A stretch of 64,000 nt of DNA from Saccharothrix longispora (GTDB lineage: Bacteria; Actinomycetota; Actinomycetes; Mycobacteriales; Pseudonocardiaceae): contig NZ_NSDM01000001.1 in the NCBI RefSeq assembly GCF_030852425.1, forward strand, positions 124,001-188,000, given 5' to 3'. Made by a program: the position numbers and the translations under genes. The notes beneath the pieces were generated by a model. It ran no database searches. It was not told the DNA's origin and saw only the letters and a list, made by a program, of their open reading frames with translations. Positions 37,461 through 50,247 of the stretch are shown one piece after another (the first letter of the stretch is position 1; each line of letters opens with the position of its first letter).

Positions 37461-38000
37461 TCACTTACCCGTCTTTCCGACCTTGCGGCGGATCTTCTCG
37501 CCCGCGTAGCGCACGCCCTTGCCCTTGTACGGGTCGGGCTTGCGCAGCTTGCGGATGTTGGCGGCGACCTCGCCCACGAGCTGCTTGTCGATGCCGGCCA
37601 CGGAGAACCGGGTCGGGGTCTCCACCGCGAAGGTGATGCCCGCGGGGGCCTCCACCTTCACCGGGTGGCTGTAACCCAGGGCGAACTCCAGGTCCGAGCC
37701 CTTCAGAGCCACGCGGTAACCGACGCCGTGGATCTCCATCTTCTTCTCGTAGCCCTGGGTCACGCCGACGACCATGTTCTGCACCAGGGTGCGCGACAGG
37801 CCGTGCAGCGAGCGGCTGCGGCGCTCGTCGTTCGGGCGCTTCACCTCGAGGGTGCCGTCGTCGGCCTTCTCGATGATGATCGGCTCGGCGAGGGTCAGCG
37901 ACAGCGAGCCCTTCGGGCCCTTCACGCTGACGTCCTGGCCCGCGATGTTCACGTCGACCCCGGAGGGGACGGTGATCGGCAGCTTTCCGATGCGCGACAT
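37461..38000 (-). CDS. rplF: 50S ribosomal protein L6
   Basis: L6 lies near the factor-binding site of the 50S subunit. The 179-aa product starts [17 protein letters not shown] (ATG at 38000) and ends with the conserved [14 protein letters not shown] and KVGKTGK. Length and order are standard. Confidence 0.99.
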   Translation of the reverse strand: MSRIGKLPITVPSGVDVNIAGQDVSVKGPKGSLSLTLAEPIIIEKADDGTLEVKRPNDERRSRSLHGLSRTLVQNMVVGVTQGYEKKMEIHGVGYRVALKGSDLEFALGYSHPVKVEAPAGITFAVETPTRFSVAGIDKQLVGEVAANIRKLRKPDPYKGKGVRYAGEKIRRKVGKTGK

Positions 38001-38016
38001 AGCTAGTCCCCCTTCC

Positions 38017-38415
38017 TCACCAGACGTAGGCGAGGACTTCCCCGCCCACACCGGACTTGTTGGCCTGGCGGTCGGTCATGAGACCACCAGAGGTCGAGAT
38101 GATCGCGACGCCAAGACCACCGAGCACCTTCGGCAGGTTGGTCGACTTCGCGTAGACGCGCAGACCGGGCTTCGACACGCGGCGGAGACCCGCGATGCTG
38201 CGCTCCCGGTTGGGGCCGTACTTCAGCTCCACGACCAGGTTCTTCGCGACGTCGCCCTGCTCGTCGCGGTAGCTCGCGATGTAGCCCTCGCGCTTGAGGA
38301 TCTCGGCGATGTTCGCCTTCAACTTCGAGTGCGGCATCACGACCTTGTCGTGGTAAGCCGAGTTCGCGTTCCGCAGACGAGTCAACATGTCTGCGATCGG
38401 GTCGGTCATCGTCAT
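38017..38415 (-). CDS. rpsH: 30S ribosomal protein S8
   Basis: S8 binds the central domain of 16S rRNA and in E. coli represses spc-operon translation. The 132-aa product has [15 protein letters not shown] near the N terminus and [13 protein letters not shown] near the end. Two ATGs (38415 and 38409) are possible; the first gives the usual length. An upstream in-frame extension has no family match. Confidence 0.98.
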   Translation of the reverse strand: MTMTDPIADMLTRLRNANSAYHDKVVMPHSKLKANIAEILKREGYIASYRDEQGDVAKNLVVELKYGPNRERSIAGLRRVSKPGLRVYAKSTNLPKVLGGLGVAIISTSGGLMTDRQANKSGVGGEVLAYVW

Positions 38416-38462
38416 GGTGACCTGGTCAACCTTTCTCACTGCGGTTCCCCAGCCAGGGTCCG

Positions 38463-38484
38463 AGCCGGCCCCGGGGGGCCGGCT
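38463..38484 (-). other. GC-rich hairpin between rpsN and rpsH
   Basis: AGCCGGCC (38463-38470) pairs with GGCCGGCT (38477-38484) around a short GC core. It lies in the 128-bp gap between rpsN and rpsH. In other bacteria S8-mediated control acts nearby, but I cannot match this hairpin to the S8 target. Role unknown. Confidence 0.4.
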
Positions 38485-38543
38485 GGTCGTGGACGGGCCT
38501 ACAGCGAAGTGAATGATCTAGAAAACCTGCCGCCGAGCCGGAC

Positions 38544-38729
38544 TTACCAGCTGGACTTGCTCACGCCGGGCAGCTCGCCCCGGTGGGCCATCTCGCGGAG
38601 GCAGATCCGGCACAGGCCGAACTTGCGGAACACCGAGTGCGGGCGACCGCAGCGCTGGCAGCGGGTGTAACCCCGCACCTTGAACTTCGGCTTGGCCGCG
38701 GCCTTGTTGATCAGCGCCTTCTTGGCCAT
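38544..38729 (-). CDS. rpsN: 30S ribosomal protein S14, short zinc-binding type (S14Z)
   Basis: The 61-aa S14 carries Cys24, Cys27, Cys40 and Cys43 in CQRCGRPH and CRICLREM, the zinc-ribbon of the C+ form. It sits in the head of the 30S subunit. The 61-residue length distinguishes it from the 101-residue zinc-free form. It lies directly after rplE. Confidence 0.99.
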   Translation of the reverse strand: MAKKALINKAAAKPKFKVRGYTRCQRCGRPHSVFRKFGLCRICLREMAHRGELPGVSKSSW

Positions 38730-38730
38730 G

Positions 38731-39294
38731 TCAGTTCTCCCTGAACGGGAAGCCCAGCTGCTTGAGCAGCGCGCGGCCTTCCTCGTCGTTCGTGGCGGTG
38801 GTGACGACCGTGATGTCCATGCCGCGGGGGCGGTCGATGGCGTCGGGGTCGATCTCGTGGAACATCGACTGCTCGTTGAGACCGAAAGTGTAGTTCCCGT
38901 TGCCGTCGAACTGCTTGCCCGAGAGGCCGCGGAAGTCGCGGATGCGGGGCAGCGCGATCGTCAGCAGCCGGTCCAGGAACTCCCACATGCGGTCGCCGCG
39001 CAGCGTCACGCGGGCGCCGATCGGCATGCCCTCGCGCAGCTTGAACTGCGCGATGGACTTGCGGGCCCGGCGGACCTCGGGGCGCTGGCCGGTGATGATC
39101 GCGAGGTCCTTGACGGCGCCCTCGATCAGCTTGCCGTCGCGGGCGGCGTCACCGACACCCATGTTGACGACGACCTTCACCACGCCGGGGATCTGCATGA
39201 CGTTGGCGTACTCGAACTGCTTGCGCAGCTCCGCGACGATCTCCTCGCGGTAGCGCGCCTTCAGCCGGGGGATGGTCTTCTCAACGGTGGTCAT
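38731..39294 (-). CDS. rplE: 50S ribosomal protein L5
   Basis: L5 binds 5S rRNA and contacts the P-site tRNA. The 187-aa product has [21 protein letters not shown] near the N terminus split over its first helix, [15 protein letters not shown] and [12 protein letters not shown]. Its ATG shares one base with the rplX stop (TGATG). Confidence 0.99.
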   Translation of the reverse strand: MTTVEKTIPRLKARYREEIVAELRKQFEYANVMQIPGVVKVVVNMGVGDAARDGKLIEGAVKDLAIITGQRPEVRRARKSIAQFKLREGMPIGARVTLRGDRMWEFLDRLLTIALPRIRDFRGLSGKQFDGNGNYTFGLNEQSMFHEIDPDAIDRPRGMDITVVTTATNDEEGRALLKQLGFPFREN

Positions 39295-39608
39295 CAGATG
39301 TCCTTCCCGTTACGACGGGAAATGCGCACCCGCTTGCCCTCGTCGTTCGTCCGGTAGCCCACGCGGGTCGGCTTGCCGTCCGAGTCGACCACCATCACGT
39401 TCGACACGTTGATGGGGGCTTCCTGGGTCACGATGCCGCCCGACTGCGCGCCACGCTGGGTCTGGGTGACCCGGGTGTGCTTCTTGATGCGGTTGACGCC
39501 CTCGACCAGGACGCGGTTCTCAGCGGGGTAGGCCTGGATGACCTTGCCGCGAGCACCCTTGTCCTTGCCGGCGATAACCACGACGGTGTCGCCCTTCTTC
39601 ACCTTCAT
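39294..39608 (-). CDS. rplX: 50S ribosomal protein L24
   Basis: L24 is an assembly initiator with a KOW domain. The 104-aa product starts [21 protein letters not shown] (ATG at 39608) and continues [12 protein letters not shown]. It begins 2 nt after the rplN stop and overlaps rplE by one base. Confidence 0.99.
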   Translation of the reverse strand: MKVKKGDTVVVIAGKDKGARGKVIQAYPAENRVLVEGVNRIKKHTRVTQTQRGAQSGGIVTQEAPINVSNVMVVDSDGKPTRVGYRTNDEGKRVRISRRNGKDI

Positions 39609-39610
39609 GG

Positions 39611-39979
39611 TCAGAGCACCTCCGGCGCCAACGAGATGATCTTCATGAACTTCTTGTCGCGCAGCTCGCGGCCCACCGGGCCGAAGATGCGGGTGCCGCG
39701 CGGCTCGTTGTCGTTCTTGATGAGCACCGCGGCGTTCTCGTCGAAGCGGATGTAAGAGCCGTCGGGACGGCGCTTCTCCTTGACCGTGCGGACGATGACC
39801 GCCTTGACGACGTCGCCCTTCTTCACACCGGCACCGGGGATGGCCTGCTTCACCGTCGCGACGATGATGTCCCCGATGCCCGCGTAGCGGCGGCCCGAGC
39901 CACCGAGAACACGGATGCAAAGGATTTCCTTCGCACCGGTGTTGTCGGCGACGCGCAGCCGCGACTCCTGCTGGATCAC
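39611..39979 (-). CDS. rplN: 50S ribosomal protein L14
   Basis: L14 sits at the subunit interface. The 122-aa product starts [19 protein letters not shown] and has the conserved [17 protein letters not shown] and the end [12 protein letters not shown]. It is the first gene of the spc group, 66 nt after rpsQ. Confidence 0.99.
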   Translation of the reverse strand: MIQQESRLRVADNTGAKEILCIRVLGGSGRRYAGIGDIIVATVKQAIPGAGVKKGDVVKAVIVRTVKEKRRPDGSYIRFDENAAVLIKNDNEPRGTRIFGPVGRELRDKKFMKIISLAPEVL

Positions 39980-40044
39980 TTACCTTCTCCTGACCATTCC
40001 TGGCCCGCCAGATTGCCGACCTGACGGGCTCGGTCCCTAGAAAA

Positions 40045-40326
40045 CTACTTGGCCTTCTCGAGGATCTCGACGAGGCGCCAGCGCTTGGTGGCGGACAGCG
40101 GACGCGTCTCCATGAGCAGGACGCGGTCGCCGACACCGGCGGTGTTGCCCTCGTCGTGCGCCTTCACCTTGGTGGTGGAGCGCATGACCTTCGAGTACCG
40201 GCGGTGCTTCTTGCGGTCCTCGACCGCGACCACGATCGTCTTGTCCATCTTGTCGGACACGACGTAGCCCTCGCGGACCTTGCGGTCGTTGCGCACCTCG
40301 GTCGTCACTTCGTTGCTCTCGCTCAT
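40045..40326 (-). CDS. rpsQ: 30S ribosomal protein S17
   Basis: S17 is a primary 16S rRNA-binding OB-fold protein. The 93-aa product has [20 protein letters not shown] near residue 20 and the loop [22 protein letters not shown]. Its start overlaps the rpmC stop by 4 nt. It is the last gene of the S10 operon. Confidence 0.99.
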   Translation of the reverse strand: MSESNEVTTEVRNDRKVREGYVVSDKMDKTIVVAVEDRKKHRRYSKVMRSTTKVKAHDEGNTAGVGDRVLLMETRPLSATKRWRLVEILEKAK

Positions 40327-40571
40327 GCCGCACCCTCACCAGTGGAAACCGCGTCGGGGGAGGTCGAGAGACCCAGCTCCCGCTCCCGCATCACGGTGTA
40401 GATCCGGGCGATCTCGTGCCGGACCGTGCGCAGGCGGCGGTTGTTGTCGAGCTGCCCGGTGGCCATCTGGAAGCGGAGGTTGAACAGCTCCTCCTTCGCC
40501 TCCCTCAGGCGCAGCACGAGCTCTTCCTCGGTGAGCTCACGCAGCTCGGAAGCGGTGGTACCCGCTGCCAT
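40323..40571 (-). CDS. rpmC: 50S ribosomal protein L29
   Basis: L29 lies by the exit tunnel and is part of the SRP/trigger-factor docking site. The 82-aa product is a two-helix hairpin: [20 protein letters not shown] then [19 protein letters not shown]. The last 15 residues are a short extension. It overlaps rplP and rpsQ. Confidence 0.99.
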   Translation of the reverse strand: MAAGTTASELRELTEEELVLRLREAKEELFNLRFQMATGQLDNNRRLRTVRHEIARIYTVMRERELGLSTSPDAVSTGEGAA

Positions 40572-40990
40572 CAGAACTCACCACCCTCACGCGTAACGAT
40601 GCGGCACTTCATCGGGAGCTTGTGGATCGCGCGGCGGAGTGCCTCGCGGGCCACAGCCTCGTTCGGGAAGCTCATCTCGAAGAGCACCCGACCCGGCTTG
40701 ACGTTGGCCACCCACCACTCCGGGGAGCCCTTGCCGGAACCCATGCGGGTCTCGGCCGGCTTCTTGGTCAGCGGGCGGTCCGGGAAGATGTTGATCCAGA
40801 CCTTGCCGCCACGGCGGATGTGCCGGTTGATCGCGATACGAGCCGACTCGATCTGCCGGTTGGTGACGTAGGCGGGCTCCAGAGCCTGGATGCCGTACTC
40901 GCCGAACGTGACCCTCGTACCGCCCTTGGCAGCACCGGACCGACCGGGGTGGTGCTGCTTGCGGTGCTTGACCCTGCGCGGGATGAGCAC
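40571..40990 (-). CDS. rplP: 50S ribosomal protein L16
   Basis: L16 is next to the peptidyl-transferase centre and the A-site tRNA elbow. The 139-aa product starts [19 protein letters not shown] and has [21 protein letters not shown] split over its catalytic-site loop. The length is standard and the gene overlaps rpmC by one base. Confidence 0.99.
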   Translation of the reverse strand: MLIPRRVKHRKQHHPGRSGAAKGGTRVTFGEYGIQALEPAYVTNRQIESARIAINRHIRRGGKVWINIFPDRPLTKKPAETRMGSGKGSPEWWVANVKPGRVLFEMSFPNEAVAREALRRAIHKLPMKCRIVTREGGEF

Positions 40991-40993
40991 TAC

Positions 40994-41836
40994 TCAGCCC
41001 TCCGTCTTCGCGACGTTCGGAGCGTTGTCCGTGGCAACGTCGCCAGTCGTCTGATCACTTGCCTGGGCGGCGCGACCCGCCTCGGTGCTCGTCGCGGTGG
41101 TGCCACTGGCACCGGAGCGGCGGGCCCGGTTCGGGCGGTCGGTGCGGTCGCGCCGCGGCGCGCGGTCGGCCGCCGGGGCGGCGTCGCGCTCGCGCTTGGC
41201 ACTGATGCCACCGACGATGTCGCCCTTGTAGATCCACACCTTCACGCCGATGCGGCCGAACGTGGTGCGGGCCTCGAAGAAGCCGTAGTCGATGTCGGCG
41301 CGGAGCGTGTGCAGCGGCACGCGGCCGTCGCGGTAGTGCTCCGAGCGGGACATCTCGGCGCCGCCGAGGCGACCACCGCACTGCACGCGGATGCCCTTCA
41401 CCTGCGGCGAGCGCATGGCCGACTGGATGGCCTTGCGCATCGCACGGCGGAAGGCCACGCGGTTGGACAGCTGCTCGGCCACGCCCTGCGCGACGAGCTG
41501 GGCGTCCGACTCCGGGCTCTTCACCTCGAGGATGTTGAGCTGCACCTGCTTCTTGGTGAGCTTCTCCAGCTCACCGCGGATGCGGTCGGCCTCGGCGCCG
41601 CGGCGGCCGATGACGATGCCCGGCCGGGCGGTGTGGATGTCGACGCGGACCCGGTCACGGGTGCGCTCGATCTCCACCTTCGAGATGCCGGCGCGCTCCA
41701 TGCCCTTCGAGAGCAGCTTCCGGATCTTGACGTCCTCGGCCACGTACTCGGCGTACTGCTTGTCGGCGTACCAGCGCGACTTCCAGTCGGTGGTGATACC
41801 GAGGCGGAAGCCGTGTGGGTTGATCTTCTGGCCCAC
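40994..41836 (-). CDS. rpsC: 30S ribosomal protein S3 with extended C terminus
   Basis: S3 forms part of the mRNA entry helicase on the 30S head. The first 215 residues are standard ([23 protein letters not shown] domain with [24 protein letters not shown]). The last 65 or so residues are a low-complexity tail, first Arg/Asp/Ala-rich and then Thr/Ala/Asp-rich. This gives 280 aa against about 233 in E. coli. The GTG start shares one base with the rplV stop. Confidence 0.98.
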   Translation of the reverse strand: MGQKINPHGFRLGITTDWKSRWYADKQYAEYVAEDVKIRKLLSKGMERAGISKVEIERTRDRVRVDIHTARPGIVIGRRGAEADRIRGELEKLTKKQVQLNILEVKSPESDAQLVAQGVAEQLSNRVAFRRAMRKAIQSAMRSPQVKGIRVQCGGRLGGAEMSRSEHYRDGRVPLHTLRADIDYGFFEARTTFGRIGVKVWIYKGDIVGGISAKRERDAAPAADRAPRRDRTDRPNRARRSGASGTTATSTEAGRAAQASDQTTGDVATDNAPNVAKTEG

Positions 41837-42255
41837 TACCGAGCCCCCTTCTTCCCATCAACGCCGGCCTTCGCGCCGGCCTTCTTGGGACGGCTCTCCA
41901 CCTCGACGGTGATGTGGCTCGTCCGCTTGCGGATCCGGTAGGCGCGGCCCTGGGCGCGCGGGCGGAACCGCTTGAGGGTCGGACCCTCGTCCACGTAGAC
42001 CTTCGACACCCACAGGGTGTCGGGGTCGAGGGACAGGTTGTTCTCGGCGTTGGCCATGGCGCTCGCGAGCACCTTGCGGACCGGCTCAGATGCCGCCTGC
42101 GGCGCGAACTGGAGCACGGCCAGGGCCTCGCTGGCGCTACGACCCCTGATGAGCTCGACGACGCGGCGCACCTTCATCGGCGTGTCGCGGACGTAGCGAG
42201 CCCGAGCCACGGCGCGCGGGAACTCCGGCGCCTCAGCTTCGTTACGGGCGTTCAT
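41836..42255 (-). CDS. rplV: 50S ribosomal protein L22
   Basis: L22 lines the nascent-peptide tunnel; its beta-hairpin is a macrolide-resistance site. The 139-aa product has [20 protein letters not shown] and the hairpin [21 protein letters not shown] short basic C-terminal tail follows. It lies between rpsS and rpsC. Confidence 0.99.
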   Translation of the reverse strand: MNARNEAEAPEFPRAVARARYVRDTPMKVRRVVELIRGRSASEALAVLQFAPQAASEPVRKVLASAMANAENNLSLDPDTLWVSKVYVDEGPTLKRFRPRAQGRAYRIRKRTSHITVEVESRPKKAGAKAGVDGKKGAR

Positions 42256-42291
42256 CGCTGCTTCCCCTTGCTCTTCCTCTAGTTCGTCGCC

Positions 42292-42573
42292 TTAGCGGCG
42301 GCGCGACTTCCGGTCGTCCTTGATGTGACCCTTGAACGTGCGGGTCGGGGCGAACTCGCCGAGCTTGTGCCCGACCATCGCCTCCGTCACGAACACCGGC
42401 ACGTGCTTGCGGCCGTCGTGCACCGCGATCGTGTGGCCCAGCATGTCGGGGATGATCGTCGACCGGCGGGACCAGGTCTTGATGACGGTCTTCTTGCCCG
42501 ACTCGTTGAGGACGTCCACCTTCTTGAGCAGGTGGTCGTCCACGAAGGGGCCCTTCTTAAGGCTGCGAGGCAT
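42292..42573 (-). CDS. rpsS: 30S ribosomal protein S19
   Basis: S19 pairs with S13 in the 30S head. The 93-aa product starts [19 protein letters not shown] and has [21 protein letters not shown] split around the conserved HDGR. Length and position between rplB and rplV are standard. Confidence 0.99.
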   Translation of the reverse strand: MPRSLKKGPFVDDHLLKKVDVLNESGKKTVIKTWSRRSTIIPDMLGHTIAVHDGRKHVPVFVTEAMVGHKLGEFAPTRTFKGHIKDDRKSRRR

Positions 42574-42591
42574 CCTTCACTCCCTCCCTGC

Positions 42592-43425
42592 TCAGCGCTT
42601 CTTACCGGTGCGACGACGCCGGACGATGAGCTTGTCGCTTGCCTTGCGGCGGCGGGTACGGCCTTCGGGCTTGCCGGCCGGGTTCACCGGGTGGCGACCA
42701 CCGGAGGTCTTGCCCTCACCACCACCGTGCGGGTGGTCGACCGGGTTCATGGCGACACCGCGGACGGTGGGCTTCTTGCCCTTCCACCGCATGCGGCCGG
42801 CCTTGCCCCAGTTGATGTTCTGGTGCTCGGCGTTGCCGACCTCGCCGACCGTGGCGCGGCACCGGACGTCCACGTTGCGGATCTCGCCCGAGGGCATCCG
42901 CAGCTGGGCGTAGGGGCCGTCCTTGGCGACGAGCTGCACGCTGGCACCGGCCGAGCGGGCGATCTTCGCGCCGCCGCCGGGGCGGAGCTCGATCGCGTGG
43001 ATCACGGTACCGACCGGGATGTTGCGCAGCGGCAGGTTGTTGCCCGGCTTGATGTCGGCCTTGGGGCCGTTCTCGATCCGGTCGCCCTGCTGCAGCTTCG
43101 ACGGCGCGATGATGTAGCGCTTCTCGCCGTCGGCGTAGTGCAGCAGCGCGATGCGCGCCGTGCGGTTGGGGTCGTACTCGATGTGCGCGACCTTGGCCGG
43201 CACGCCGTCCTTGTCGGTGCGGCGGAAGTCGATGAGGCGGTAGGCCCGCTTGTGGCCGCCACCCTTGTGCCGCGTCGTGATCTTGCCCGACGCGTTGCGG
43301 CCACCGCGGCCGTGCAGCGGGCGGATCAGCGACTTCTCCGGCGTCGACCGAGTGATCTCGGCGAAGTCGGAGACGCTCGCACCGCGACGACCGGGGGTCG
43401 TCGGCTTGTACTTGCGAATGCCCAT
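42592..43425 (-). CDS. rplB: 50S ribosomal protein L2
   Basis: L2 is needed for subunit joining and peptidyl transfer. The 277-aa product has the conserved [15 protein letters not shown] and the C-terminal [16 protein letters not shown], which contains the essential His. The basic end [13 protein letters not shown] is typical. Confidence 0.99.
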   Translation of the reverse strand: MGIRKYKPTTPGRRGASVSDFAEITRSTPEKSLIRPLHGRGGRNASGKITTRHKGGGHKRAYRLIDFRRTDKDGVPAKVAHIEYDPNRTARIALLHYADGEKRYIIAPSKLQQGDRIENGPKADIKPGNNLPLRNIPVGTVIHAIELRPGGGAKIARSAGASVQLVAKDGPYAQLRMPSGEIRNVDVRCRATVGEVGNAEHQNINWGKAGRMRWKGKKPTVRGVAMNPVDHPHGGGEGKTSGGRHPVNPAGKPEGRTRRRKASDKLIVRRRRTGKKR

Positions 43426-43447
43426 CTCTACGCAGTCCTCGTCGTCA

Positions 43448-43747
43448 TCAGGCGGCCGGGCCGCCGAAGATCTCGATCGGCTTGCTCTCGGCGGACAGCG
43501 TCACGATGGCGCGCTTGGTGTCCTTGCGCTTGCCGAAGCCCGTCCGGGTGCGCTTGCGCTTGCCCTGGCGGTTGATCGTGTTGACGCTGACGACCTTGAC
43601 GCCGAAGACCTTCTCCACGGCAATCTTGATCTGGGTCTTGTTCGCACCCGGAGCCACCACGAAGGTGTACTTGTTCTCCTCGAGGAGCCCGTAGGACTTC
43701 TCGGAGATCACCGGCGCGAGCAGGATGTCCCTGTGGTCGGGGATCAC
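43448..43747 (-). CDS. rplW: 50S ribosomal protein L23
   Basis: L23 is at the tunnel exit and docks trigger factor and SRP. The 99-aa product starts [20 protein letters not shown], with GTG at 43747 overlapping the rplD stop (GTGA). The loop [19 protein letters not shown] is conserved. Confidence 0.98.
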   Translation of the reverse strand: MIPDHRDILLAPVISEKSYGLLEENKYTFVVAPGANKTQIKIAVEKVFGVKVVSVNTINRQGKRKRTRTGFGKRKDTKRAIVTLSAESKPIEIFGGPAA

Positions 43748-44436
43748 TTCGAAGCCTCCTCGTCGGTGTCGGACGACACCGCAGTGGCCTCGGCGGAACC
43801 CTGCCCGTGCTGGGCCTTGCTCGCGAGGAACACGTCGAGCGCGTCCTTGGTGAACACCACGTCGTCGTTGACCAGCACGTCGTACGTGTTCAGCTGGTCC
43901 GGGGCGATGATGTGCACGTTCGGCAGGTTGCGCAGGCTGACCCACGAAACCTCGTCGGTGCGCAGCAGCACGGCCAGCACGCGGCGGGCCTCGGTGACCG
44001 TCCCCAGCGCCTTGCGGGCCGACTTGGTCGACGGGACGTCGCCCTCGACGAAGCCGCTCACCACGTGGACCTGGCCGGCGCGCGCCCGGTCGGAGAGGGC
44101 ACCGCGCAGGGCGGCGGCCTTCATCTTCTTGGGGGTGCGCTGGCTGTAGTCGCGCGGCTGGGGCCCGTGCACGACGCCACCGCCGGCGAACTGCGGGGCG
44201 CGGGTCGAGCCCTGGCGGGCGCGGCCGGTGCCCTTCTGCCGGTACGGCTTCTTGCCACCGCCGCGGACTTCACCGCGGGTCTTGGTGGAGTGCGTGCCCT
44301 GGCGGGCCGCGGCCAGCTGGGCCACGACCACCTGGTGCAGCAGCGCCACGTTCGCCTGCGCGTCGAAGATCGCGGCGGGCAGCTCGACGGAGCCGTCGGT
44401 CTGGCCGGCCGGGGTGCGGATCTCAACGGAAGTCAT
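43744..44436 (-). CDS. rplD: 50S ribosomal protein L4
   Basis: L4 reaches into the exit tunnel and in E. coli represses the S10 operon. The 230-aa product has the tunnel loop [21 protein letters not shown] with nearby RAPQFAGGG. The last 20 residues are acidic ([10 protein letters not shown]). It follows rplC by 2 nt. Confidence 0.98.
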   Translation of the reverse strand: MTSVEIRTPAGQTDGSVELPAAIFDAQANVALLHQVVVAQLAAARQGTHSTKTRGEVRGGGKKPYRQKGTGRARQGSTRAPQFAGGGVVHGPQPRDYSQRTPKKMKAAALRGALSDRARAGQVHVVSGFVEGDVPSTKSARKALGTVTEARRVLAVLLRTDEVSWVSLRNLPNVHIIAPDQLNTYDVLVNDDVVFTKDALDVFLASKAQHGQGSAEATAVSSDTDEEASK

Positions 44437-44438
44437 GA

Positions 44439-45089
44439 TCAGGCACCACCCTTCGCAGCGGTCTTGATGAACACGGTGCCGCCCTTGGGGCCGGGAACGG
44501 CGCCCTTGATGAGCAGCAGGCCCGACTCGGCGTCGACCCGGTGGACCTTGAGGTTCTGGGTCGTGACGCGCACGTTGCCCATGCGGCCGGCCATGCGCAG
44601 GCCCTTGAACACGCGGCCGGGCGTGGCGCAGCCGCCGATCGAACCGGGCGAGCGGTGCTTGCGCTGGGTGCCGTGGCTGGCGCCGAGGCCGTGGAAGCCG
44701 TGGCGCTTCATGACACCCGCGGTGCCCTTGCCCTTGCTGGTGCCGACCACGTCGACCACCGCGCCGGCCTCGAAGACCTCGGCGGTGATTTCCTGGCCGA
44801 CCGTGTACTCGGACGCGTCCGTGGTGCGCAGCTCCGCCAGCTGACGACGGGGCGTGACGCCCGCCTTGGCGTAGTGGCCCGCAACGGGCTTGTTGACCTT
44901 GCGCGGGTCGATCGCGCCGAAGGCCAGCTGAACGGCCGAGTAGCCGTCGTTCTCCTGGGTCCGAACCTGGGTGACCACGTTCGGCTCGGCCTTGACGACG
45001 GTAACCGGAACGATCCGGTTGTTCTCGTCGAAGACCTGAGTCATGCCGAGCTTGGTGCCCAGGAGGCCCTTAACCTGCCTGTCAGACAT
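44439..45089 (-). CDS. rplC: 50S ribosomal protein L3
   Basis: L3 nucleates 50S assembly and extends to the peptidyl-transferase centre. The 216-aa product starts [20 protein letters not shown] (ATG at 45089) and has the conserved [21 protein letters not shown] split around its loop. An in-frame start at 45113 adds eight residues without family support. Confidence 0.98.
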   Translation of the reverse strand: MSDRQVKGLLGTKLGMTQVFDENNRIVPVTVVKAEPNVVTQVRTQENDGYSAVQLAFGAIDPRKVNKPVAGHYAKAGVTPRRQLAELRTTDASEYTVGQEITAEVFEAGAVVDVVGTSKGKGTAGVMKRHGFHGLGASHGTQRKHRSPGSIGGCATPGRVFKGLRMAGRMGNVRVTTQNLKVHRVDAESGLLLIKGAVPGPKGGTVFIKTAAKGGA

Positions 45090-45141
45090 GGGTCTCTTTG
45101 CTCTCCGCCCCAAATGGGATCAACACTGCCGCGTCCAACGC

Positions 45142-45447
45142 TTACTGGATGTTGACGTCGACGCTCGCCGGCAGGTCGATGCGCATGAGCGCGTCCACCG
45201 TCTTCGGCGTCGGGTCGAGGATGTCGATCAGACGCTTGTGCGTGCGCATCTCGAAGTGCTCGCGCGAGTCCTTGTACTTGTGCGGCGAGCGGATGACGCA
45301 GTAAACGTTCTTCTCAGTGGGCAGCGGCACAGGCCCGACGACCCGAGCGCCGGTGCGCGTCACGGTCTCGACGATCTTGCGCGCGGACGCGTCGATCGCC
45401 TCGTGGTCGTAGGCCTTGAGCCGGATGCGGATCTTCTGTCCCGCCAT
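45142..45447 (-). CDS. rpsJ: 30S ribosomal protein S10 (NusE)
   Basis: S10 works in the ribosome and, as NusE, in transcription antitermination. The 101-aa product starts [19 protein letters not shown] and ends [10 protein letters not shown], the complete family length. It is the first gene of the S10 operon, behind a leader of about 170 nt. Confidence 0.99.
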   Translation of the reverse strand: MAGQKIRIRLKAYDHEAIDASARKIVETVTRTGARVVGPVPLPTEKNVYCVIRSPHKYKDSREHFEMRTHKRLIDILDPTPKTVDALMRIDLPASVDVNIQ

Positions 45448-45579
45448 GATGGCTTGCCGTTCCTCTGCTTCTAGTACCGCTGCGGTGCGGGCACCTTTCG
45501 CGAGGTCACGGGACCTCCGGCGCGCTCCGCCCCCTATTCAGGACTGACACCGAGCGGTGTCACGGTGCCCGGTCCACGC

Positions 45580-45655
45580 GGTCGGGCGTGTCGCACCCTC
45601 TGGCACAGACCGGTCCCACTGATGAAACCTGTGGGATTTTGTCTTGCTCGATCAA
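45580..45655 (-). promoter_or_regulatory. S10 operon promoter and leader element
   Basis: The region 45448-45660 has no gene. On the minus strand a -35-like TTGATC (45650-45655) and -10-like CAGGTT (45626-45631) are spaced by 18 bp; this promoter call is tentative. Downstream, in the leader, lies a 20-nt element (45580-45599) that is identical to one in the str leader at 50228-50247. It is followed by a GCCCG/CGGGC pairing and a TGACACC/GGTGTCA hairpin at 45545-45562. Confidence 0.5.
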
Positions 45656-45660
45656 ACCCC

Positions 45661-45712
45661 GCTCGTGACGGGGCGGCCAGGTCCAGAACTCGAACCGGCC
45701 GCCCCGACGAGC
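45661..45712 (-). terminator. Terminator after tuf
   Basis: CGGGGCGGCC (45669-45678) pairs perfectly with GGCCGCCCCG (45697-45706). Outer arms GCTCGT and ACGAGC extend the stem past a 2-nt bulge. It ends the str operon transcript about 65 nt after the tuf stop. Confidence 0.8.
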
Positions 45713-45776
45713 AACCCGTCAATAGTTGCACACGGCCGTGCGCAAACCAAATCGGGGGGTGAGTTGTAGAGCTAGA

Positions 45777-46970
45777 TCACTTGATGATCTTGGTGACCGA
45801 GCCCGCGCCGACGGTCCGGCCACCCTCGCGGATGGCGAACCGCAGACCCTCGTCCATGGCGATCGGCTGGATCAGCTTCACGGTCATGGCGGTGGTGTCG
45901 CCCGGCATGACCATCTCGGTGCCCTCGGGGAGGGTCACGACGCCGGTCACGTCGGTGGTGCGGAAGTAGAACTGCGGGCGGTAGTTGTTGAAGAACGGCG
46001 TGTGCCGACCGCCCTCGTCCTTGGACAGGATGAAGACCTGCGCCTCGAACTCGGTGTGCGGGGTGGTGGTGCCCGGCTTCACGATCACCATGCCGCGCTC
46101 CACCTCCTCGCGCTTGATGCCGCGGAGCAGCAGGGCGGCGTTGTCGCCGGCCTGGCCCTCGTCGAGGAACTTCTTGAACATCTCGATCGAGGTGACCGTG
46201 GTCTTGCGCGAGGTCTCCTTGATGCCGACGATCTCGACCTCTTCGTTGACCTTGATGATGCCGCGCTCGATGCGACCGGTCACCACGGTGCCACGACCGG
46301 TGATCGTGAACACGTCCTCGACCGGCATGAGGAAGGGCTTGTCGACCTCGCGCTCCGGCTCCGGGATGTTCTCGTCCACGGCGTCCATCAGGCCGACGAG
46401 CTTCTCGCCCCACTCGGCGTCGCCCTCCAGCGCCTTCAGCGCGGAGACGCGGACGACCGGCAGGTCGTCACCGGGGAACTCGTACTCGGAGAGCAGCTCG
46501 CGCACCTCGAGCTCGACGAGCTCCAGGATCTCCTCGTCGTCCACCATGTCGGCCTTGTTGAGGGCCACCACGATGTAGGGCACACCGACCTGGCGGGCCA
46601 GGAGGATGTGCTCCTTGGTCTGCGGCATCGGGCCGTCGGTCGCCGCGACCACCAGGATGGCGCCGTCCATCTGCGCCGCACCGGTGATCATGTTCTTGAT
46701 GTAGTCGGCGTGACCGGGGCAGTCGACGTGCGCGTAGTGGCGCTTCTCGGTCTGGTACTCGATGTGCGCGATCGAGATCGTGATGCCGCGCTGCTTCTCC
46801 TCCGGCGCCTTGTCGATCTGGTCGAACGGCGTGAAGGGGTTCAGGTCCGGGTACTTGTCGTGCAGGACCTTGGAGATCGCCGCGGTCAGCGTCGTCTTGC
46901 CGTGGTCGATGTGACCGATGGTGCCGATGTTGACGTGCGGCTTCGTCCGCTCGAACTTCGCCTTCGCCAC
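45777..46970 (-). CDS. tuf: Translation elongation factor EF-Tu
   Basis: EF-Tu delivers aminoacyl-tRNA to the ribosome. The 397-aa product has the P-loop GHIDHGKT (19-26), the DCPGHADY switch II motif and NKAD, then domains 2 and 3. The GTG start lies 137 nt after fusA, with a perfect hairpin between. It is the last gene of the str operon. No second tuf copy is in the window. Confidence 0.99.
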   Translation of the reverse strand: MAKAKFERTKPHVNIGTIGHIDHGKTTLTAAISKVLHDKYPDLNPFTPFDQIDKAPEEKQRGITISIAHIEYQTEKRHYAHVDCPGHADYIKNMITGAAQMDGAILVVAATDGPMPQTKEHILLARQVGVPYIVVALNKADMVDDEEILELVELEVRELLSEYEFPGDDLPVVRVSALKALEGDAEWGEKLVGLMDAVDENIPEPEREVDKPFLMPVEDVFTITGRGTVVTGRIERGIIKVNEEVEIVGIKETSRKTTVTSIEMFKKFLDEGQAGDNAALLLRGIKREEVERGMVIVKPGTTTPHTEFEAQVFILSKDEGGRHTPFFNNYRPQFYFRTTDVTGVVTLPEGTEMVMPGDTTAMTVKLIQPIAMDEGLRFAIREGGRTVGAGSVTKIIK

Positions 46971-47000
46971 TGGATTGTCCTCCTGGACTTCTGTTGCTTA

Positions 47001-47030
47001 GTCCGGCGGGCGGATTACTGCCCGCCGGAC
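47001..47030 (-). other. Perfect 11-bp hairpin between fusA and tuf
   Basis: GTCCGGCGGGC (47001-47011) pairs with GCCCGCCGGAC (47020-47030) around an 8-nt loop. It lies 31 nt before the tuf GTG. A weaker CCGGAG/CTCCGG stem lies just after the fusA stop (47069-47101). Partial termination, RNA processing or translational control of tuf are possible. Confidence 0.55.
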
Positions 47031-47107
47031 GTCACGTCTGGGTGGTGCGGACCCCAGGGACACAAACCCCGGAGAGCCCGCGCGGTGCTGCGGTGCTCCG
47101 GTTGGGG

Positions 47108-49210
<2,103 letters not shown>

Positions 49211-49264
49211 GGGTGGTTCCCCTGTCTTGAGCTCGCTGGTAGCAGGCTCACTAGGGCTGGGAGA

Positions 49265-49295
49265 GCCCCACCGGTCCTCGGGGAACCGGCGGGGC
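49265..49295 (-). other. Hairpin between rpsG and fusA
   Basis: GCCCC-A-CCGGT (49265-49275) pairs with ACCGG-C-GGGGC (49285-49295) except for one A/C mismatch. It begins 6 nt after the rpsG stop within the str operon. Function is not evident. Confidence 0.45.
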
Positions 49296-49301
49296 GTCGC
49301 A

Positions 49302-49772
49302 TCACCAGCGGTAGTGGGCGAAGGCCTTGTTCGACTCGGCCATCTTGTGCGTGTCCTCGCGGCGCTTGACGCTCGCGCCCAGGCCGTTGCTCGCGTCGAG
49401 CAGCTCGTTCATCAGGCGCTCGATCATGGTCTTCTCACGGCGCTGCCGGGAGTACGTGATCAGCCAGCGCAGCGCGAGCGTGGTCGAGCGACCCGGCTTG
49501 ACCTCGATCGGCACCTGGTAGGTGGCGCCACCGACGCGGCGGGACTTCACCTCGAGCGCGGGCTTGACGTTGTCCAGAGCGCGCTTGAGCGTGACGACCG
49601 GGTCCGTGCCGGTCTTGTCGCGGGCGCCTTCGAGGGCGCCGTACACGATCCGCTCGGCCACGGAGCGCTTGCCGTCGACCAGCACCTTGTTGATGAGCTG
49701 GGTCACCAGCGGAGAGCTGTAGACCGGGTCGGAGATCAGCGGCCGCTTCGGGGCCGGTCCCTTGCGGGGCAT
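49302..49772 (-). CDS. rpsG: 30S ribosomal protein S7
   Basis: S7 nucleates the 30S head. The 156-aa product starts [20 protein letters not shown] and ends with the conserved [16 protein letters not shown]. Its ATG shares one base with the rpsL stop. Confidence 0.99.
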   Translation of the reverse strand: MPRKGPAPKRPLISDPVYSSPLVTQLINKVLVDGKRSVAERIVYGALEGARDKTGTDPVVTLKRALDNVKPALEVKSRRVGGATYQVPIEVKPGRSTTLALRWLITYSRQRREKTMIERLMNELLDASNGLGASVKRREDTHKMAESNKAFAHYRW

Positions 49773-50146
49773 CAGCTCTTCTCCTTCTTCGCGCCGTAGC
49801 GGCTGCGAGCCTGCTTGCGGTTCTTCACGCCCTGCGTGTCGAGGGAGCCGCGGATGATCTTGTAGCGGACACCGGGGAGGTCCTTCACACGACCGCCGCG
49901 CACGAGCACCATCGAGTGCTCCTGGAGGTTGTGGCCCTCACCCGGGATGTAGGCCGTGACCTCGATGCCGCTGGTCAGCTTCACGCGGGCGACCTTGCGG
50001 AGCGCCGAGTTCGGCTTCTTGGGCGTGGTCGTGTAGACGCGGGTGCACACACCGCGCCGCTGCGGGCTGCCCTTGAGCGCCGCGGTCTTCTGCTTCGCGA
50101 CCTTGTCCTGCCGGCCCTTGCGGACCAGCTGCTGGATCGTTGGCAT
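49772..50146 (-). CDS. rpsL: 30S ribosomal protein S12
   Basis: S12 is at the decoding centre. The 124-aa product has the streptomycin-site motifs [12 protein letters not shown] and [12 protein letters not shown], both with wild-type lysines, so no resistance mutation is seen. The Asp in KDLPG is the known methylthiolation site. It is the first gene of the str operon. Confidence 0.99.
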   Translation of the reverse strand: MPTIQQLVRKGRQDKVAKQKTAALKGSPQRRGVCTRVYTTTPKKPNSALRKVARVKLTSGIEVTAYIPGEGHNLQEHSMVLVRGGRVKDLPGVRYKIIRGSLDTQGVKNRKQARSRYGAKKEKS

Positions 50147-50227
50147 ACGCCGGCTGCTTCTTCCGTTCGAGCGCTCGTCGCCTTGGGGGCGTCGACCGCT
50201 GTTTACCTGGTCCCTCTCTGCACCCGA

Positions 50228-50247
50228 GGTCGGGCGTGTCGCACCCT
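50228..50247 (-). promoter_or_regulatory. 20-nt leader element of the str operon, identical in the S10 leader
   Basis: The plus-strand sequence GGTCGGGCGTGTCGCACCCT occurs here and at 45580-45599. Both copies lie in the transcribed leader of a ribosomal protein operon and in the same orientation. Both are followed in the RNA by a CCCG/CGGG pairing. The gene-free region 50147-50637 holds this element and the str promoter. Confidence 0.55.
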